A stretch of DNA of 39,529 nt. Origin: Gemmatimonadota bacterium (GTDB taxonomy: Bacteria > Gemmatimonadota > Gemmatimonadetes > Longimicrobiales > Gaopeijiaceae). Both the position numbers and the translations under genes were made by a program. Shown here one piece after another: positions 15,995 to 24,472 of the stretch. Positions within the stretch are counted from its first letter, which is position 1. Each line of letters begins with the position of its first letter. The stretch spans positions 1 to 39,529 of the forward strand of contig JAJEBW010000026.1 of NCBI GenBank assembly GCA_022822325.1, in the 5' to 3' direction. Under the pieces are notes generated by a model, which did not search any database, was not told where the DNA came from, and was given only the letters and a program-made list of their open reading frames with translations.

Positions 15995-17371
15995 ATGAAC
16001 AGGAAACGAGCCCGGCCACTGCGCCCCCGGCGGCCCTACCGCGCGACCGGCGCCTGGCTGCTCGGTGCGCTTGCACCGCGTGCAGCCCGAGGACAACCCC
16101 CTCGCGGCATTCGAGCGGCGCTGCATCCACGCTGGATCGCTGCGCTCTGCGTTGCTTCTTGCACCGGGCTGCTGGCCGCCTGCGGCGACAACGCGGAACT
16201 GCCCCCCAACCCCACCCAAATGACCGACTCGGCCGGAATCGAGATCGTGACCAGCGCCCCGATCGACGCCGTCTACGCCACCGTGGCCCCGGAACCGGTC
16301 CTCTCGATCGGCGTCCTGAACGGCCCCGACGAGCTCATGTTCGGGCGGATCGCCACGGTCGCGCTCGACGGCGCCGGCAATGTCATCGTCGCCGACCGCC
16401 AGAGCAACGAGATTCGCGTCTTCGGCCCGGAGGGCGCCCACCTTCACACCCTGGGCGGCGTCGGCGAGGGTCCCGGCGAGTTCGAGCAGTTGGAGGGCGC
16501 GTGGCCCACCCCCGGCGGCACCATCGTGGCCGTGGACAACCAGGCCGGCCGCATCACCCGCTTTGGCCCCGACGGCGAGCTGCTGGGCGCGGAAGCCTTC
16601 ATGGACGCAGGGCTGTTTCGTTCCATCGGCCTCGCGGGGCCCGACGCAGTCCTGACCCAGGGCCGGTCCTTCAGCCCCCCAACGCCGGGCACCAGCGTCG
16701 AAGAGTTCATGAGCTCGATCATGGGCGGCGGACCCGAGCACATCCTCCGGCACAGCCTGTCCGGTGAACTGATCGACACGGTCGCGACCGTCTCGGAGCC
16801 GGTCACCCAGGTGTCCAGCCGGGGCAGCGGCAACGACGTGTCGATTGCAATCATGGCGGTTCCCTTCTCGCCCGAACCCGCCGCCATCGCCGCCGCCGAC
16901 GGGAGAGTCGCCGTCACCGAAGGGCGCCGCTACGAGTTCCGCATCCACGACCCCTCCGGCGCGCTGGCGCGAATCGTTCGCCTCGACGAAGAGCCGACCC
17001 CGCGCACCGACGCCCACCTGGAGGCCTGGGTGCGCGGCCGGATCGCCACCAACGGCGAACCGATCGACGAAAACGTGGTGCGGGCGGCGATGGGGCGCTA
17101 CGGGGCGATGGATCTGCCCGATCGCCTGCCCGCCTGGAGTCACCTCTTCTTTGCCGACGATGGCGAAATCTGGGCGTTGCGCTTCATGATACGGGGCGCG
17201 GACTTCCGCCGCTGGGACGTCTTCGGCGCCGACGGGGGCCACCGCGGCCAGGTGACGGTGCCGTCGAACCTCTTTATTCAGCAGATTGGAGGGGGCCGCC
17301 TGGTCGTCGGGGCCTCCGACGAGCTGGGCGTGCACCGCGCGCAACTCTACGAACTGGACCGAAACCCATGA
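15995..17371 (+). CDS. Six-bladed beta-propeller lipoprotein (copy B)
   Basis: This encodes 458 aa and is a tandem paralogue of copy A. Both share the N-terminal R-P-R-R-P-Y-R-A-T-G-A-W-L-L-G-A block, the lipobox T-G-L-L-A-A-C-G-D-N and the blade motifs D-G-A-G-N-V-I-V-A-D-R-Q-S-N-E-I-R-V-F-G and G-V-G-E-G-P-G-E-F. The central third (from about residue 215) is much more diverged, which suggests different ligands. ATG at 15995 has GAGGGAG eight bases upstream. Its stop overlaps the start of the putative selenoprotein gene as ATGA, so the two are probably translated together. An envelope role is expected; partner and ligand are unknown. Confidence 0.85.
   Translation: MNRKRARPLRPRRPYRATGAWLLGALAPRAARGQPPRGIRAALHPRWIAALCVASCTGLLAACGDNAELPPNPTQMTDSAGIEIVTSAPIDAVYATVAPEPVLSIGVLNGPDELMFGRIATVALDGAGNVIVADRQSNEIRVFGPEGAHLHTLGGVGEGPGEFEQLEGAWPTPGGTIVAVDNQAGRITRFGPDGELLGAEAFMDAGLFRSIGLAGPDAVLTQGRSFSPPTPGTSVEEFMSSIMGGGPEHILRHSLSGELIDTVATVSEPVTQVSSRGSGNDVSIAIMAVPFSPEPAAIAAADGRVAVTEGRRYEFRIHDPSGALARIVRLDEEPTPRTDAHLEAWVRGRIATNGEPIDENVVRAAMGRYGAMDLPDRLPAWSHLFFADDGEIWALRFMIRGADFRRWDVFGADGGHRGQVTVPSNLFIQQIGGGRLVVGASDELGVHRAQLYELDRNP
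16021..16198 (+). repeat. Near-identical 178-bp block, copy B (partner at 14583-14760)
   Basis: This is the second copy of the 5' block shared by the two propeller genes; see the copy at 14583-14760 for the comparison. The six differences change few residues. Confidence 0.8.
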
Positions 17372-17748
17372 GCGACAATCCCGCCCCGAACCTCGAATGG
17401 CGCTACCACCGCCCCGGCTGAACCGGTTGCAAGCGAACGCAGGAGTTTCTTGCGCAGAATGGAGTGGAGGACGCCGCCGAGATCCGCAACGCCACCCGCG
17501 ACCCGGTGCTGGCCGCCGACGTGCCGCCCCTCCTCGAGGGAGCGAGCGAGCTGTGCGTGGCGCGCGGCAAGAAGATCGTGCGGGTCGATCTGACCGGCCC
17601 CGACCGTCCCGGCGACGACGAGCTCGTGGCCATGGTGACCAGCCGTTGGGGAAAGCTGCGGGCGCCCACGTTGCGGGTGGGGACCACCCTGTCGGTCGGC
17701 TTCAACCGGGAGATGCTGGAATCGGTCTTCGGGGTGGGGCAATCATGA
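17368..17748 (+). CDS. Putative selenoprotein: ArsC/glutaredoxin-like thioredoxin-fold protein with in-frame UGA (UxxC)
   Basis: Reading through one TGA (17419-17421) gives a continuous 126-residue frame from ATG 17368 to TGA 17746. Residues 10-30 read E-W-R-Y-H-R-P-G-U-T-G-C-K-R-T-Q-E-F-L, so the UGA sits exactly at the first Cys position of a C-x-x-C redox motif (Sec18/Cys21). A thioredoxin-like cis-Pro segment follows at residues 99-105 (A-P-T-L-R-V-G), then L-S-V-G-F-N. The part after the UGA has no other stop and keeps family-like sequence. From recall, ArsC-family (seleno)proteins with this layout exist in other bacteria. A hairpin with GG in its loop lies 8-32 bases after the UGA, as a bacterial SECIS should. 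The ATG overlaps copy B's stop (ATGA). If UGA is not decoded, translation would yield only a 17-residue peptide. A Cys-to-stop mutation is the alternative reading. Confidence 0.75.
17429..17453 (+). promoter_or_regulatory. Candidate bacterial SECIS hairpin
   Basis: Just downstream of the in-frame TGA, GCAAG (17429-17433) pairs with CTTGC (17449-17453). One bulged C follows, then GAA pairs with TTT (one wobble), closing a loop of eight bases (CGCAGGAG). The loop GG lies 21-22 bases after the UGA, close to its place in the E. coli fdhF element. The lower stem is short, so support is moderate. Confidence 0.55.
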
Positions 17749-17808
17749 TCCGGTAATGCAAGCCCCGGCTGGCCGCGCCACCGCCGGCCTCGCCCCGATG
17801 TCGGCGCG

Positions 17809-18699
17809 TCAGGGCGGATCGACGGGCGGGAGGCTCCCGATGGTCCGATCCGAACCCAGGCGCGCAATGCGAACCTCGACGGTCGACGACGGGGTCAGGC
17901 CGTCGAAGTAGCCGTAAACCCCGTCCCCCTCGATTCCGAAGTCCGGCCACGGCTGGGGCAGGGGAAATTCGCTGAATTCGGCCACGAAGTTGGTGTAGTG
18001 CCAGCCGATGCCGAGCAGCCGGAGTTCCAGTCGCTCGTCCAGCCGTCCGAGGTAGTGGTGAAGGGTGTCCGAAGCGTCGCCGTCCAGCAACTGGGGATAT
18101 TGACCGCTGATCTCAATTTCCGTGCCGTCCTCCTGAATCTCGAAGTAATCCGCGTAGGCCATCAGCGTGCCGATGTCGGAGCCCTTCCTGAACTCCAGCG
18201 GGATCGCCACGCTGTGGTTCGCCCCGGCCACCAGTTGCAAGGCGTCCGCCGGATCCTCGATCACCGGCGGCGCGGGCATCGTCATGTCGCCCGTGAAGGA
18301 GCCAAGCGGCGCCGTTCCCCGGATTCCGTAGCTGCGGCTTGCCCGAACGGCCTCGGGCAGTGAGGCGGTCAGGCAAGTCGCCGGACCCGGCCAGTTCGCG
18401 ACGAACTGGTTCGGCCACTTCGTGCACGACTCCAGCTCCGGTTCTGCGGAGAAGGCAGCCGTCCAGCCGGGTCCCTCCAGCACCGCCATGATTCGTGGCG
18501 CCTCCGCGTCCTGCGGGCGATGGGGGTGCACGGCCAGGAGACGCGCCTGCGCATCGCCTGCTTCGAGCAGCACCGTGATCGTGGTGACGTCCGGGTCGGC
18601 TTCGATGAGATCGGCCGGGCGGAAGAGCTGGCACGCCGAAAGAGCCAGGACCGGACTCGTGAGAACGAGCGCGGAGCGCCGGACCGCGAGCGCGCTCAA
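17809..18699 (-). CDS. Putative lipoprotein paired with TonB receptor
   Basis: This encodes 296 aa with a clear lipoprotein signal (L-A-L-S-A-C, lipidated Cys23). The mature part has beta-rich, DUF4249-like character: an opening D-P-D-V-T-T-I-T-V-L-L-E-A-G, two Cys in E-S-C-T-K-W and A-T-C-L that could form a disulfide, and aromatic C-terminal strands. I do not recognise it with certainty. DUF4249-type lipoproteins typically sit beside TonB receptors and may help capture ligand at the outer membrane. The TTG at 18699 overlaps the receptor's stop (TTGA), so it is translationally coupled to it, which supports a shared job. It converges on the selenoprotein gene, 60 bp apart. Confidence 0.72.
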   Translation of the reverse strand: MSALAVRRSALVLTSPVLALSACQLFRPADLIEADPDVTTITVLLEAGDAQARLLAVHPHRPQDAEAPRIMAVLEGPGWTAAFSAEPELESCTKWPNQFVANWPGPATCLTASLPEAVRASRSYGIRGTAPLGSFTGDMTMPAPPVIEDPADALQLVAGANHSVAIPLEFRKGSDIGTLMAYADYFEIQEDGTEIEISGQYPQLLDGDASDTLHHYLGRLDERLELRLLGIGWHYTNFVAEFSEFPLPQPWPDFGIEGDGVYGYFDGLTPSSTVEVRIARLGSDRTIGSLPPVDPP

Positions 18700-21014
18700 A
18701 ACCGGAAATCCACGCCGAAGAAGGGAAGCATCGGCAGTTGGGGCAAGTACACCCTTTCAACCTCCAGGTTGCCGTAGTCCTGCTGCGCGCGCCAGCCCAC
18801 GATGTTGGGAAGGCTGAAGAGGTTGGCGACCGACACGTAGGGCACCAGCGTTCCGCCCCCGAACCAGGAGACGGGACTTTCGCGCCGCCAGCCGATGTCG
18901 ATTCGCGCGTAGTGCGGCAATCTGCTCGAATTGTAGTCGCCGCCCAGCGTCACGATCTCCGCTACGCCCGAGCCATACTCGTTTGCGGCCACCAGGGCCA
19001 GCACCGGGGTGTCCGGCTGTCCCGAACGGAGCGACAAGCGGGCCGACCACGACGATGTGCCGGGGGCGTAGGCGGTGCCCACCTCGAGTTCGTGTTCGCG
19101 ATGAAACCGCGGGGTGTACTTCCGCGAACCCACCGTCCGCGATACTCTGGCCCAGCGATAGCTCGCGAGCATCGAGAATCCCGAGTCGGCGATCCAGCTC
19201 GAGGTCGTCTCGATTCCCCTCGCGGTGCCGCTCGAGATCTCCCAGCGCAACGGATCGGCCAGCGCGGTGCGGATCGACGGTCTCACGCTCAGCGGCGGCA
19301 GGCGGAGGTGATCCAGCGTGCGCGCATAGGCGTCCAGCCGGAAGCGGAGCTCGCCCCGCGCGCCTTGCCAGCCGACGGAGAACTCCGTGTTGGCGGGCAC
19401 GGGGCCGGCGGCAACGGGAACCAGAAGGTCGTAGGCGAGGAAGCTGGCCCCGATGGCTTCCTCGTCTCGCGCCGACGCCAGCATCTGGTGGGAGCGGGCG
19501 GCGGAGACCCTCAGGTTCCACCACGACGCCGCGTAGCCAAGCTCCGCAAAGGGTGCGAGCGTGGTGGACAGCCCCTCGAAGCGGTCGACTCTGAGACCGG
19601 TCCGGGCCGACAGGCCGCCCGCCAGCGGGACTTCCGCGCTCGAGTAGGCGGCAAGGCGCCAACGCTGCTCGTCAAGCGTGAACGACGACACGAAGAAGCC
19701 CTCGTCCGAAATGAACTCGTCGAGCACCTCGAAGTCGTGGACTCCGCTGTAACGGGTCGCCTGCACGCCGGTCGTCAGGGTGGTGCGCGCCAGGTGCCAG
19801 GTGGCGCGCAGGTCGGCGCGGGTCTCGCTCATTGCGCCGGCGCCGAAGCCCAGCGTGTCGAAGGGTGGGTCCGAACCGGGAACAACCGGTACGCCGAGGT
19901 GGCGTTGCCCCTCCGACAGGAGATCGCTGGTGAAGTGGCTCGAGCCCAGGCTCGCGTCCAGGATCCCCGCATCTCCGATCCTGTCGCGGTAGTGCGCCGA
20001 GACCGCGGCGTTCCCCCACGCCAGCTCGAGCGCGTGCGTCGTGTCCTGGTCGAATCGTCCCAACGATTCGGCATTCAGGTAGCCGCTGACCGAAAACCTG
20101 CGCACTCCCCCGAGATCGGCCGTGACCTTGCCATGGACGTCCTGAAACGAATAGGGAAGGTGCTGCGAGATGACCCCCGCCCGGCTCAGCGCCAGGGTCA
20201 CGCCGTCGATATAGGTGCGGCGGCCATTCAGCAGGTACGACACGCTCTGGCCGACCGGCCCCTCGATGGAGAGGCGCGACGACGCGAGCCCAAGAGAACC
20301 GAGGACGCGCATCTCGTCGCGGGATCCGTCCCTGGTGGCGATGTCGATCGCGCCCGACAGCGACCCGACGGTCATCCCGTCCCCGCCCGAACTCGCCAGC
20401 ACCGTCGCGCGCTCGACCGCCTCGGGGTTGATCGCCGAGAGAAACCCCCCGAGGTGGAAGGCGTTGAAGAGGCGGATTCCGTCGAGCAACACCGGAGTCC
20501 CATACCCGGCGCCCCCGCGAATGTAGGGGACGGACGCATAGTCCGAAGGCGCGGAGGCCGAGGGCGAAACCGCCGTGGCCCGCAGCACATCCGTCTCAAG
20601 GATTGTGGGCAGGGTCCGAAGGAGCGCCGCATCGATCACGAAGGCGTCCCGAGACAGCGAAATCGGGTCCCCCGCGCGTCCGGCGACACTCGCCTCCAGC
20701 CCCTCCAGGGGGATCGGCGCGGGACTCAGGAGCACTCGGACGGGTTGGCTCGGCAGGGCCGCGAAGGTGCGCGTCCATGTGGCGTAGCCGAATGCCGACA
20801 CCTCCACGCGAACCGCGCCCCCGGTTGCCGCCACCGGCACCACAAATGCGCCGTGCCGGTCCGAGGTGCCCGAAGCCGTCACGGCTTCGCCCGCCACGGC
20901 GGTGACCGTCACCTGAGCGAACCCGACCGGTTCGAGGTCCGTGCTGTCGCGCACGACTCCCGAAAGCGTGGCCTGACTCAATGCGGCGGCCAGAATCGCG
21001 GCGGTCGCAATCAC
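18696..21014 (-). CDS. TonB-dependent receptor with N-terminal carboxypeptidase-regulatory-like domain
   Basis: This encodes a 772-aa outer-membrane transporter. A signal peptide (residues 1-15) precedes a carboxypeptidase-regulatory-like domain (about 17-95; L-S-G-V-V-R-D-S-T, G-A-F-V-V-P-V). The plug domain follows (about 120-235; P-Y-I-R-G-G-A-G-Y-G-T-P-V-L-L-D-G-I-R-L-F), and then a 22-strand barrel ending in F-F-G-V-D-F-R-F with a terminal aromatic. This layout is common in Bacteroidota and Gemmatimonadota. Ligand is unknown. The start is GTG at 21014 without a strong ribosome site, so it may be coupled to upstream translation. The downstream lipoprotein overlaps its stop by four bases. 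Confidence 0.9.
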   Translation of the reverse strand: MIATAAILAAALSQATLSGVVRDSTDLEPVGFAQVTVTAVAGEAVTASGTSDRHGAFVVPVAATGGAVRVEVSAFGYATWTRTFAALPSQPVRVLLSPAPIPLEGLEASVAGRAGDPISLSRDAFVIDAALLRTLPTILETDVLRATAVSPSASAPSDYASVPYIRGGAGYGTPVLLDGIRLFNAFHLGGFLSAINPEAVERATVLASSGGDGMTVGSLSGAIDIATRDGSRDEMRVLGSLGLASSRLSIEGPVGQSVSYLLNGRRTYIDGVTLALSRAGVISQHLPYSFQDVHGKVTADLGGVRRFSVSGYLNAESLGRFDQDTTHALELAWGNAAVSAHYRDRIGDAGILDASLGSSHFTSDLLSEGQRHLGVPVVPGSDPPFDTLGFGAGAMSETRADLRATWHLARTTLTTGVQATRYSGVHDFEVLDEFISDEGFFVSSFTLDEQRWRLAAYSSAEVPLAGGLSARTGLRVDRFEGLSTTLAPFAELGYAASWWNLRVSAARSHQMLASARDEEAIGASFLAYDLLVPVAAGPVPANTEFSVGWQGARGELRFRLDAYARTLDHLRLPPLSVRPSIRTALADPLRWEISSGTARGIETTSSWIADSGFSMLASYRWARVSRTVGSRKYTPRFHREHELEVGTAYAPGTSSWSARLSLRSGQPDTPVLALVAANEYGSGVAEIVTLGGDYNSSRLPHYARIDIGWRRESPVSWFGGGTLVPYVSVANLFSLPNIVGWRAQQDYGNLEVERVYLPQLPMLPFFGVDFRF

Positions 21015-21487
21015 GGGCGCGTCAATGCCGACCCGCCAGGGCCAACGGGTGCGAGACGATTGGCGAACGCAGGGCGAGTGGCGTCAGTCGTGCCGCCTTC
21101 GGCAAGCGGTTCGCGCCCACCGTCACCGCCGCGCGTCCAGGGCTTCGGGCAGGCCGCGGCTGGCGACGACATCGAATTCCGGCCAGGGCGTCGAGCGATC
21201 TGCGCAGGTGGTCGAGCCGGAGCTTCATGGTCGTCCTTTTTCGGGTTTGGGCCGGGTCGCGCGCGGGGTCGCGCCGCCTCGGCAAGCCGCCTCGGCAAGA
21301 CAGGGTCATGACGCGATGGACTGGCGCGGCGGCCGCTGCACCCACAAGCTACTTTGGCATTGTACCCCGAGCGAATCCGGTGAACGTGGGCGAGATCGCC
21401 GCGTGCACCGGGATCGCCTGCCTTTCGGGATTCCGCCGCGCGTCAGCGCGGTGCATCCCTCCCGTACCCGCGCCGGAGAACCCAGTC
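21015..21487. promoter_or_regulatory. 473-bp divergent region between TonB receptor and S9 peptidase
   Basis: Both flanking genes point away, so it must hold their promoters. It contains a small minus-strand ORF (21022-21228) and a tandem pair of a 13-bp unit (21273-21285 and 21286-21298, GCCGCCTCGGCAA). A related motif recurs near 21099. No firm -35/-10 could be assigned. Confidence 0.4.
21022..21228 (-). CDS. Possible small ORF upstream of the TonB receptor
   Basis: This frame of 68 codons has an ATG at 21228 with AAAAAGGA five bases upstream, one of the better ribosome sites in the window. It ends eight bases before the receptor's GTG. The first 18 residues form an amphipathic helix (M-K-L-R-L-D-H-L-R-R-S-L-D-A-L-A-G-I); the rest is Arg/Pro-rich and looks like non-coding translation. 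A frameshift after residue 18 would give F-D-V-V-A-S-R-G-L-P-E-A-L-D-A-R-R before a stop. It may be a leader gene or a degraded gene; no function is recognised. Confidence 0.25.
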   Translation of the reverse strand: MKLRLDHLRRSLDALAGIRCRRQPRPARSPGRAAVTVGANRLPKAARLTPLALRSPIVSHPLALAGRH

Positions 21488-24415
21488 ATGCGCCAGCCGC
21501 CTTTCCGCACGATCCGCGTCGCCCTCCTTCCCCTCCTGCTCTTGTTCTTTTCGGTTCAGCTCCCGACGGCTCCCGCCGTCGCCCAGCAGCGCGCCCTGGA
21601 TCACGACGACGTGCTGCGCTGGAACACGATCGCCAGCCCCACCCTTTCGCCCGATGGGTCGTGGCTGGCCTTTGTGCTGACGGCCATGGAGGGCGATCCG
21701 GTGCTGACGGTGCGGGCCGCGCGCGAGGGGGCCGAACCGGTGACCTTCCGGGGGACGAGTCCGCGTTTCACCTCCGATTCGCGCTTTGTGGTGTGGGAGA
21801 TTCCGCCGGTGGAGGCGGTGGTCGACTCGCTGCGGCGCGAGGGCGTGCGGGGCGATGCGCTGCCGGGCGATTCGCTGGCCTGGGCCGAGGTGGAGTGGCT
21901 GCTCGGCGGCGGCGCGCCGACGGTGGTGGGGGCGGTCGAGAATTTCCGGGTGGCGGGCACGGGCGTCTGGGTGGCGTACAAGCCGAGCGACGAGGAGGAA
22001 GAGGAGGATGAGGGCGGCGATGCGGAGGCGGAAGAGGAGGCCGCGCCCGAGGGCCGCCGCGGGGAGTCCGGCGGGGAGGAGGAGGAGGACGAAGACGACG
22101 ACCGCGACAAGGAAGAGGGGTCGACGCTCATGCTGGTGAATCCGGGCACGGGCAACGAGGTGCGCTTCGAGAAGGTGACCGACTATCTCTTTGCCGAGGA
22201 CGCGGCGGCGCTGGCCTTCGCCACCTCGACGAGCGACGGTTCGGGCGACGGGGCCTACGTGGTCGATCTGAGTTCGGCGAGCGGGATGACGCGCTACGCG
22301 GTGCTCGAAGGCGAGGGGAACTACCGGCAGCTCGCGATCGCCGACGACGGCGCGCAGGTGGCCTTCCTGACCGACCGCGACGACTACGAGGCCGACCAGC
22401 CCGAGTTCACCCTGTATCATGCGGCCGGGCCGTCGTGGTCGGGCGCGGGCATGGCGAATTCGGCCACCGAGGGGGTGCCGGAGGGGTGGTGGGTGAGCGA
22501 GAACGGGAATGTGAGCTTCTCCGACGGCGGCGGCCGCGTGCGCTTCGGAACCGCGCCGCGCCCCGAGGAAGAGGAGGAGGACGACGACACCCTGGCGCGC
22601 GACCGCGTGACCCTGGATGTGTGGAATTGGCGCGATCCGTACCTGCAACCGATGCAGCTTGCGCAGTTGAACCAGGAGCGTCGCCGGAGCTACGCGGCGG
22701 TGGTGCACCTGGATGGGGGCCGGGTGGTGCAGTTGGCCACGCCGGAGATTCCCACGGTGCGCTTCGCGGCCGAGGGCGACGCGGCCTTCGCGGTGGGCGC
22801 GACCGATGTGCCGTACCGCCAGCTCGTCTCGTGGGACGGGCGCTACAACGATGTCCACGCGATCGATCTGGCCACCGGCGAGCGCCGTCTGGTCGTGGAG
22901 AAGACGAAGGGATTCGGCGGGGCGCAGCTTTCGCCGACGGGCGCGTACATGTACTGGTGGGACGGCGTGGCGCGGCACTGGGTGATCGTGCCCACCGCCG
23001 GGGGCGAGGCCGTCGCGGCCAGCGCCGAGGTTCCGCACCCGGTCTGGAACGAGCTCGACGACCACCCCGATCTGCCGCCTTCGTACGGTGTCGCCGGGTG
23101 GACCGAGGGCGACGAGGGTTTCCTCTTCTACGACCGCTTCGACATCTGGCGCTTCGATCCCGCGAGCGGCGCCGCCACCAACCTGACGAGCGGCGAGGGG
23201 CGCGCTTCCGGCACCCGCTTCCGCTACGCCCGAACCGACTTCGAGTCGCCCGCAATTCCCAATGGCGAGGCTTTTCTTCAGTCCTTCCACTACACCGGCA
23301 AGCAGTCCGGCTTCCACCGCGGGCGCACCGACCGCGCCGCCGCGCCCGAGCCGGTGATCGTGGCCGACAAGACCTTCCGGGTGCGCGGCAAGGCCGAAGA
23401 CGCCAACCGCTGGCTCGTCACCCGCGAGGATTTCCGCGAGTTCCCCGATCTCTGGGTCAGCGACGGCGACGACACCGGACCTCGCTTCACCGACATGGCC
23501 AGGGTGTCGGACGCCAATCCGCAGCAGGCCGACTACCGCTGGGGCTCGGCGGAGATCGTGGAGTGGCATTCGAACGACGGCACCCCGCTGCAGGGCATCC
23601 TCTTCACCCCCGACGGCTTCGACCCCGACACGCAGTACCCGATGATGGTGTACTTCTACGAGCGCATGTCCGACGGCGTCCACCAGCATCGGTCGGTCCG
23701 GCCGGGAGGTTCCTCCGTCTCGGTGCCCTTCTACGTCAGCCGCGGGTACGTCGTCTTCATTCCCGACATTCCCTACGAGATCGGCTATCCCGGCGAGAGC
23801 GCGCTCGACGCGGTGGTGCCCGGCGTGCTGAGCCTCATCGCGCGCGGCTTCGTCCAGGAGGACAGGATCGGGGTGCAGGGCCACTCCTGGGGCGGCTACC
23901 AGATCGCCTACATGATCACCAAGACAAATCTCTTCGCGGCGGCCGAGGCGGGCGCGCCGGTCAGCAACATGACCAGCGCCTACGGGGGAATCCGCTGGCA
24001 GTCCGGGATGAGCCGCATGTTCCAGTACGAGCGCACGCAGAGCCGGATCGGCGGCACGCTGTGGGAAGCGACGGACGAATATCTGCACAACTCGCCGGTC
24101 TTCTACGTCGACAAGATCCACACGCCGCTGCTGATGATGCACAACGACGAGGACGGCGCGGTCCCGTGGTACCAGGGAATCGAGATGTTCGTCGCCATGA
24201 GGCGTCTGCAGAAGCCCGTCTGGATGCTGAACTACAATGGCCAGGGCCATGGTCTGAGCCGCGAAGCCGACCGCAAGGACTGGGCGATCCGCATGCAGCA
24301 GTTCTTCGACCACTACCTCATGGACGCTCCGGCGCCGGTCTGGATGGAGGAAGGAGTGCCGGCGCTTCAGAAGGGGAAGACGCTGGGTCTGGAGGTGCGG
24401 AGGAAGGTGTCGTAG
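21488..24415 (+). CDS. Secreted S9 family (prolyl oligopeptidase-like) peptidase
   Basis: This encodes 975 aa. A signal peptide (residues 1-35, ending A-P-A-V-A-Q-Q) leads into a WD40-like propeller domain (for example S-P-D-G-S-W-L-A-F), followed by the alpha/beta-hydrolase domain. The catalytic triad is visible: Ser800 in G-H-S-W-G-G-Y, Asp889 in N-D-E-D-G-A-V-P-W and His921 in G-Q-G-H-G-L. Peptidases of this group cleave short peptides in the periplasm or outside. Two very acidic insertions in the propeller half, about residues 169-214 (mostly Glu/Asp/Gly) and 358-368, lengthen it beyond typical relatives and may bind cations or partners. The ATG at 21488 has GGAGA nine bases upstream. It is divergent from the TonB receptor, a frequent pairing for peptide use. 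Confidence 0.93.
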   Translation: MRQPPFRTIRVALLPLLLLFFSVQLPTAPAVAQQRALDHDDVLRWNTIASPTLSPDGSWLAFVLTAMEGDPVLTVRAAREGAEPVTFRGTSPRFTSDSRFVVWEIPPVEAVVDSLRREGVRGDALPGDSLAWAEVEWLLGGGAPTVVGAVENFRVAGTGVWVAYKPSDEEEEEDEGGDAEAEEEAAPEGRRGESGGEEEEDEDDDRDKEEGSTLMLVNPGTGNEVRFEKVTDYLFAEDAAALAFATSTSDGSGDGAYVVDLSSASGMTRYAVLEGEGNYRQLAIADDGAQVAFLTDRDDYEADQPEFTLYHAAGPSWSGAGMANSATEGVPEGWWVSENGNVSFSDGGGRVRFGTAPRPEEEEEDDDTLARDRVTLDVWNWRDPYLQPMQLAQLNQERRRSYAAVVHLDGGRVVQLATPEIPTVRFAAEGDAAFAVGATDVPYRQLVSWDGRYNDVHAIDLATGERRLVVEKTKGFGGAQLSPTGAYMYWWDGVARHWVIVPTAGGEAVAASAEVPHPVWNELDDHPDLPPSYGVAGWTEGDEGFLFYDRFDIWRFDPASGAATNLTSGEGRASGTRFRYARTDFESPAIPNGEAFLQSFHYTGKQSGFHRGRTDRAAAPEPVIVADKTFRVRGKAEDANRWLVTREDFREFPDLWVSDGDDTGPRFTDMARVSDANPQQADYRWGSAEIVEWHSNDGTPLQGILFTPDGFDPDTQYPMMVYFYERMSDGVHQHRSVRPGGSSVSVPFYVSRGYVVFIPDIPYEIGYPGESALDAVVPGVLSLIARGFVQEDRIGVQGHSWGGYQIAYMITKTNLFAAAEAGAPVSNMTSAYGGIRWQSGMSRMFQYERTQSRIGGTLWEATDEYLHNSPVFYVDKIHTPLLMMHNDEDGAVPWYQGIEMFVAMRRLQKPVWMLNYNGQGHGLSREADRKDWAIRMQQFFDHYLMDAPAPVWMEEGVPALQKGKTLGLEVRRKVS

Positions 24416-24472
24416 CGAAACAACGCCCCTCATCGCCCATAATCGCGATAAACCGTGATAACTTTGATATAA

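Noticed and set aside
17464..17748. A 94-codon gene starting at the internal ATG after the UGA
   Set aside because: That start would remove the redox motif and the first strand of the fold; the natural frame begins at 17368 and reads through the UGA.
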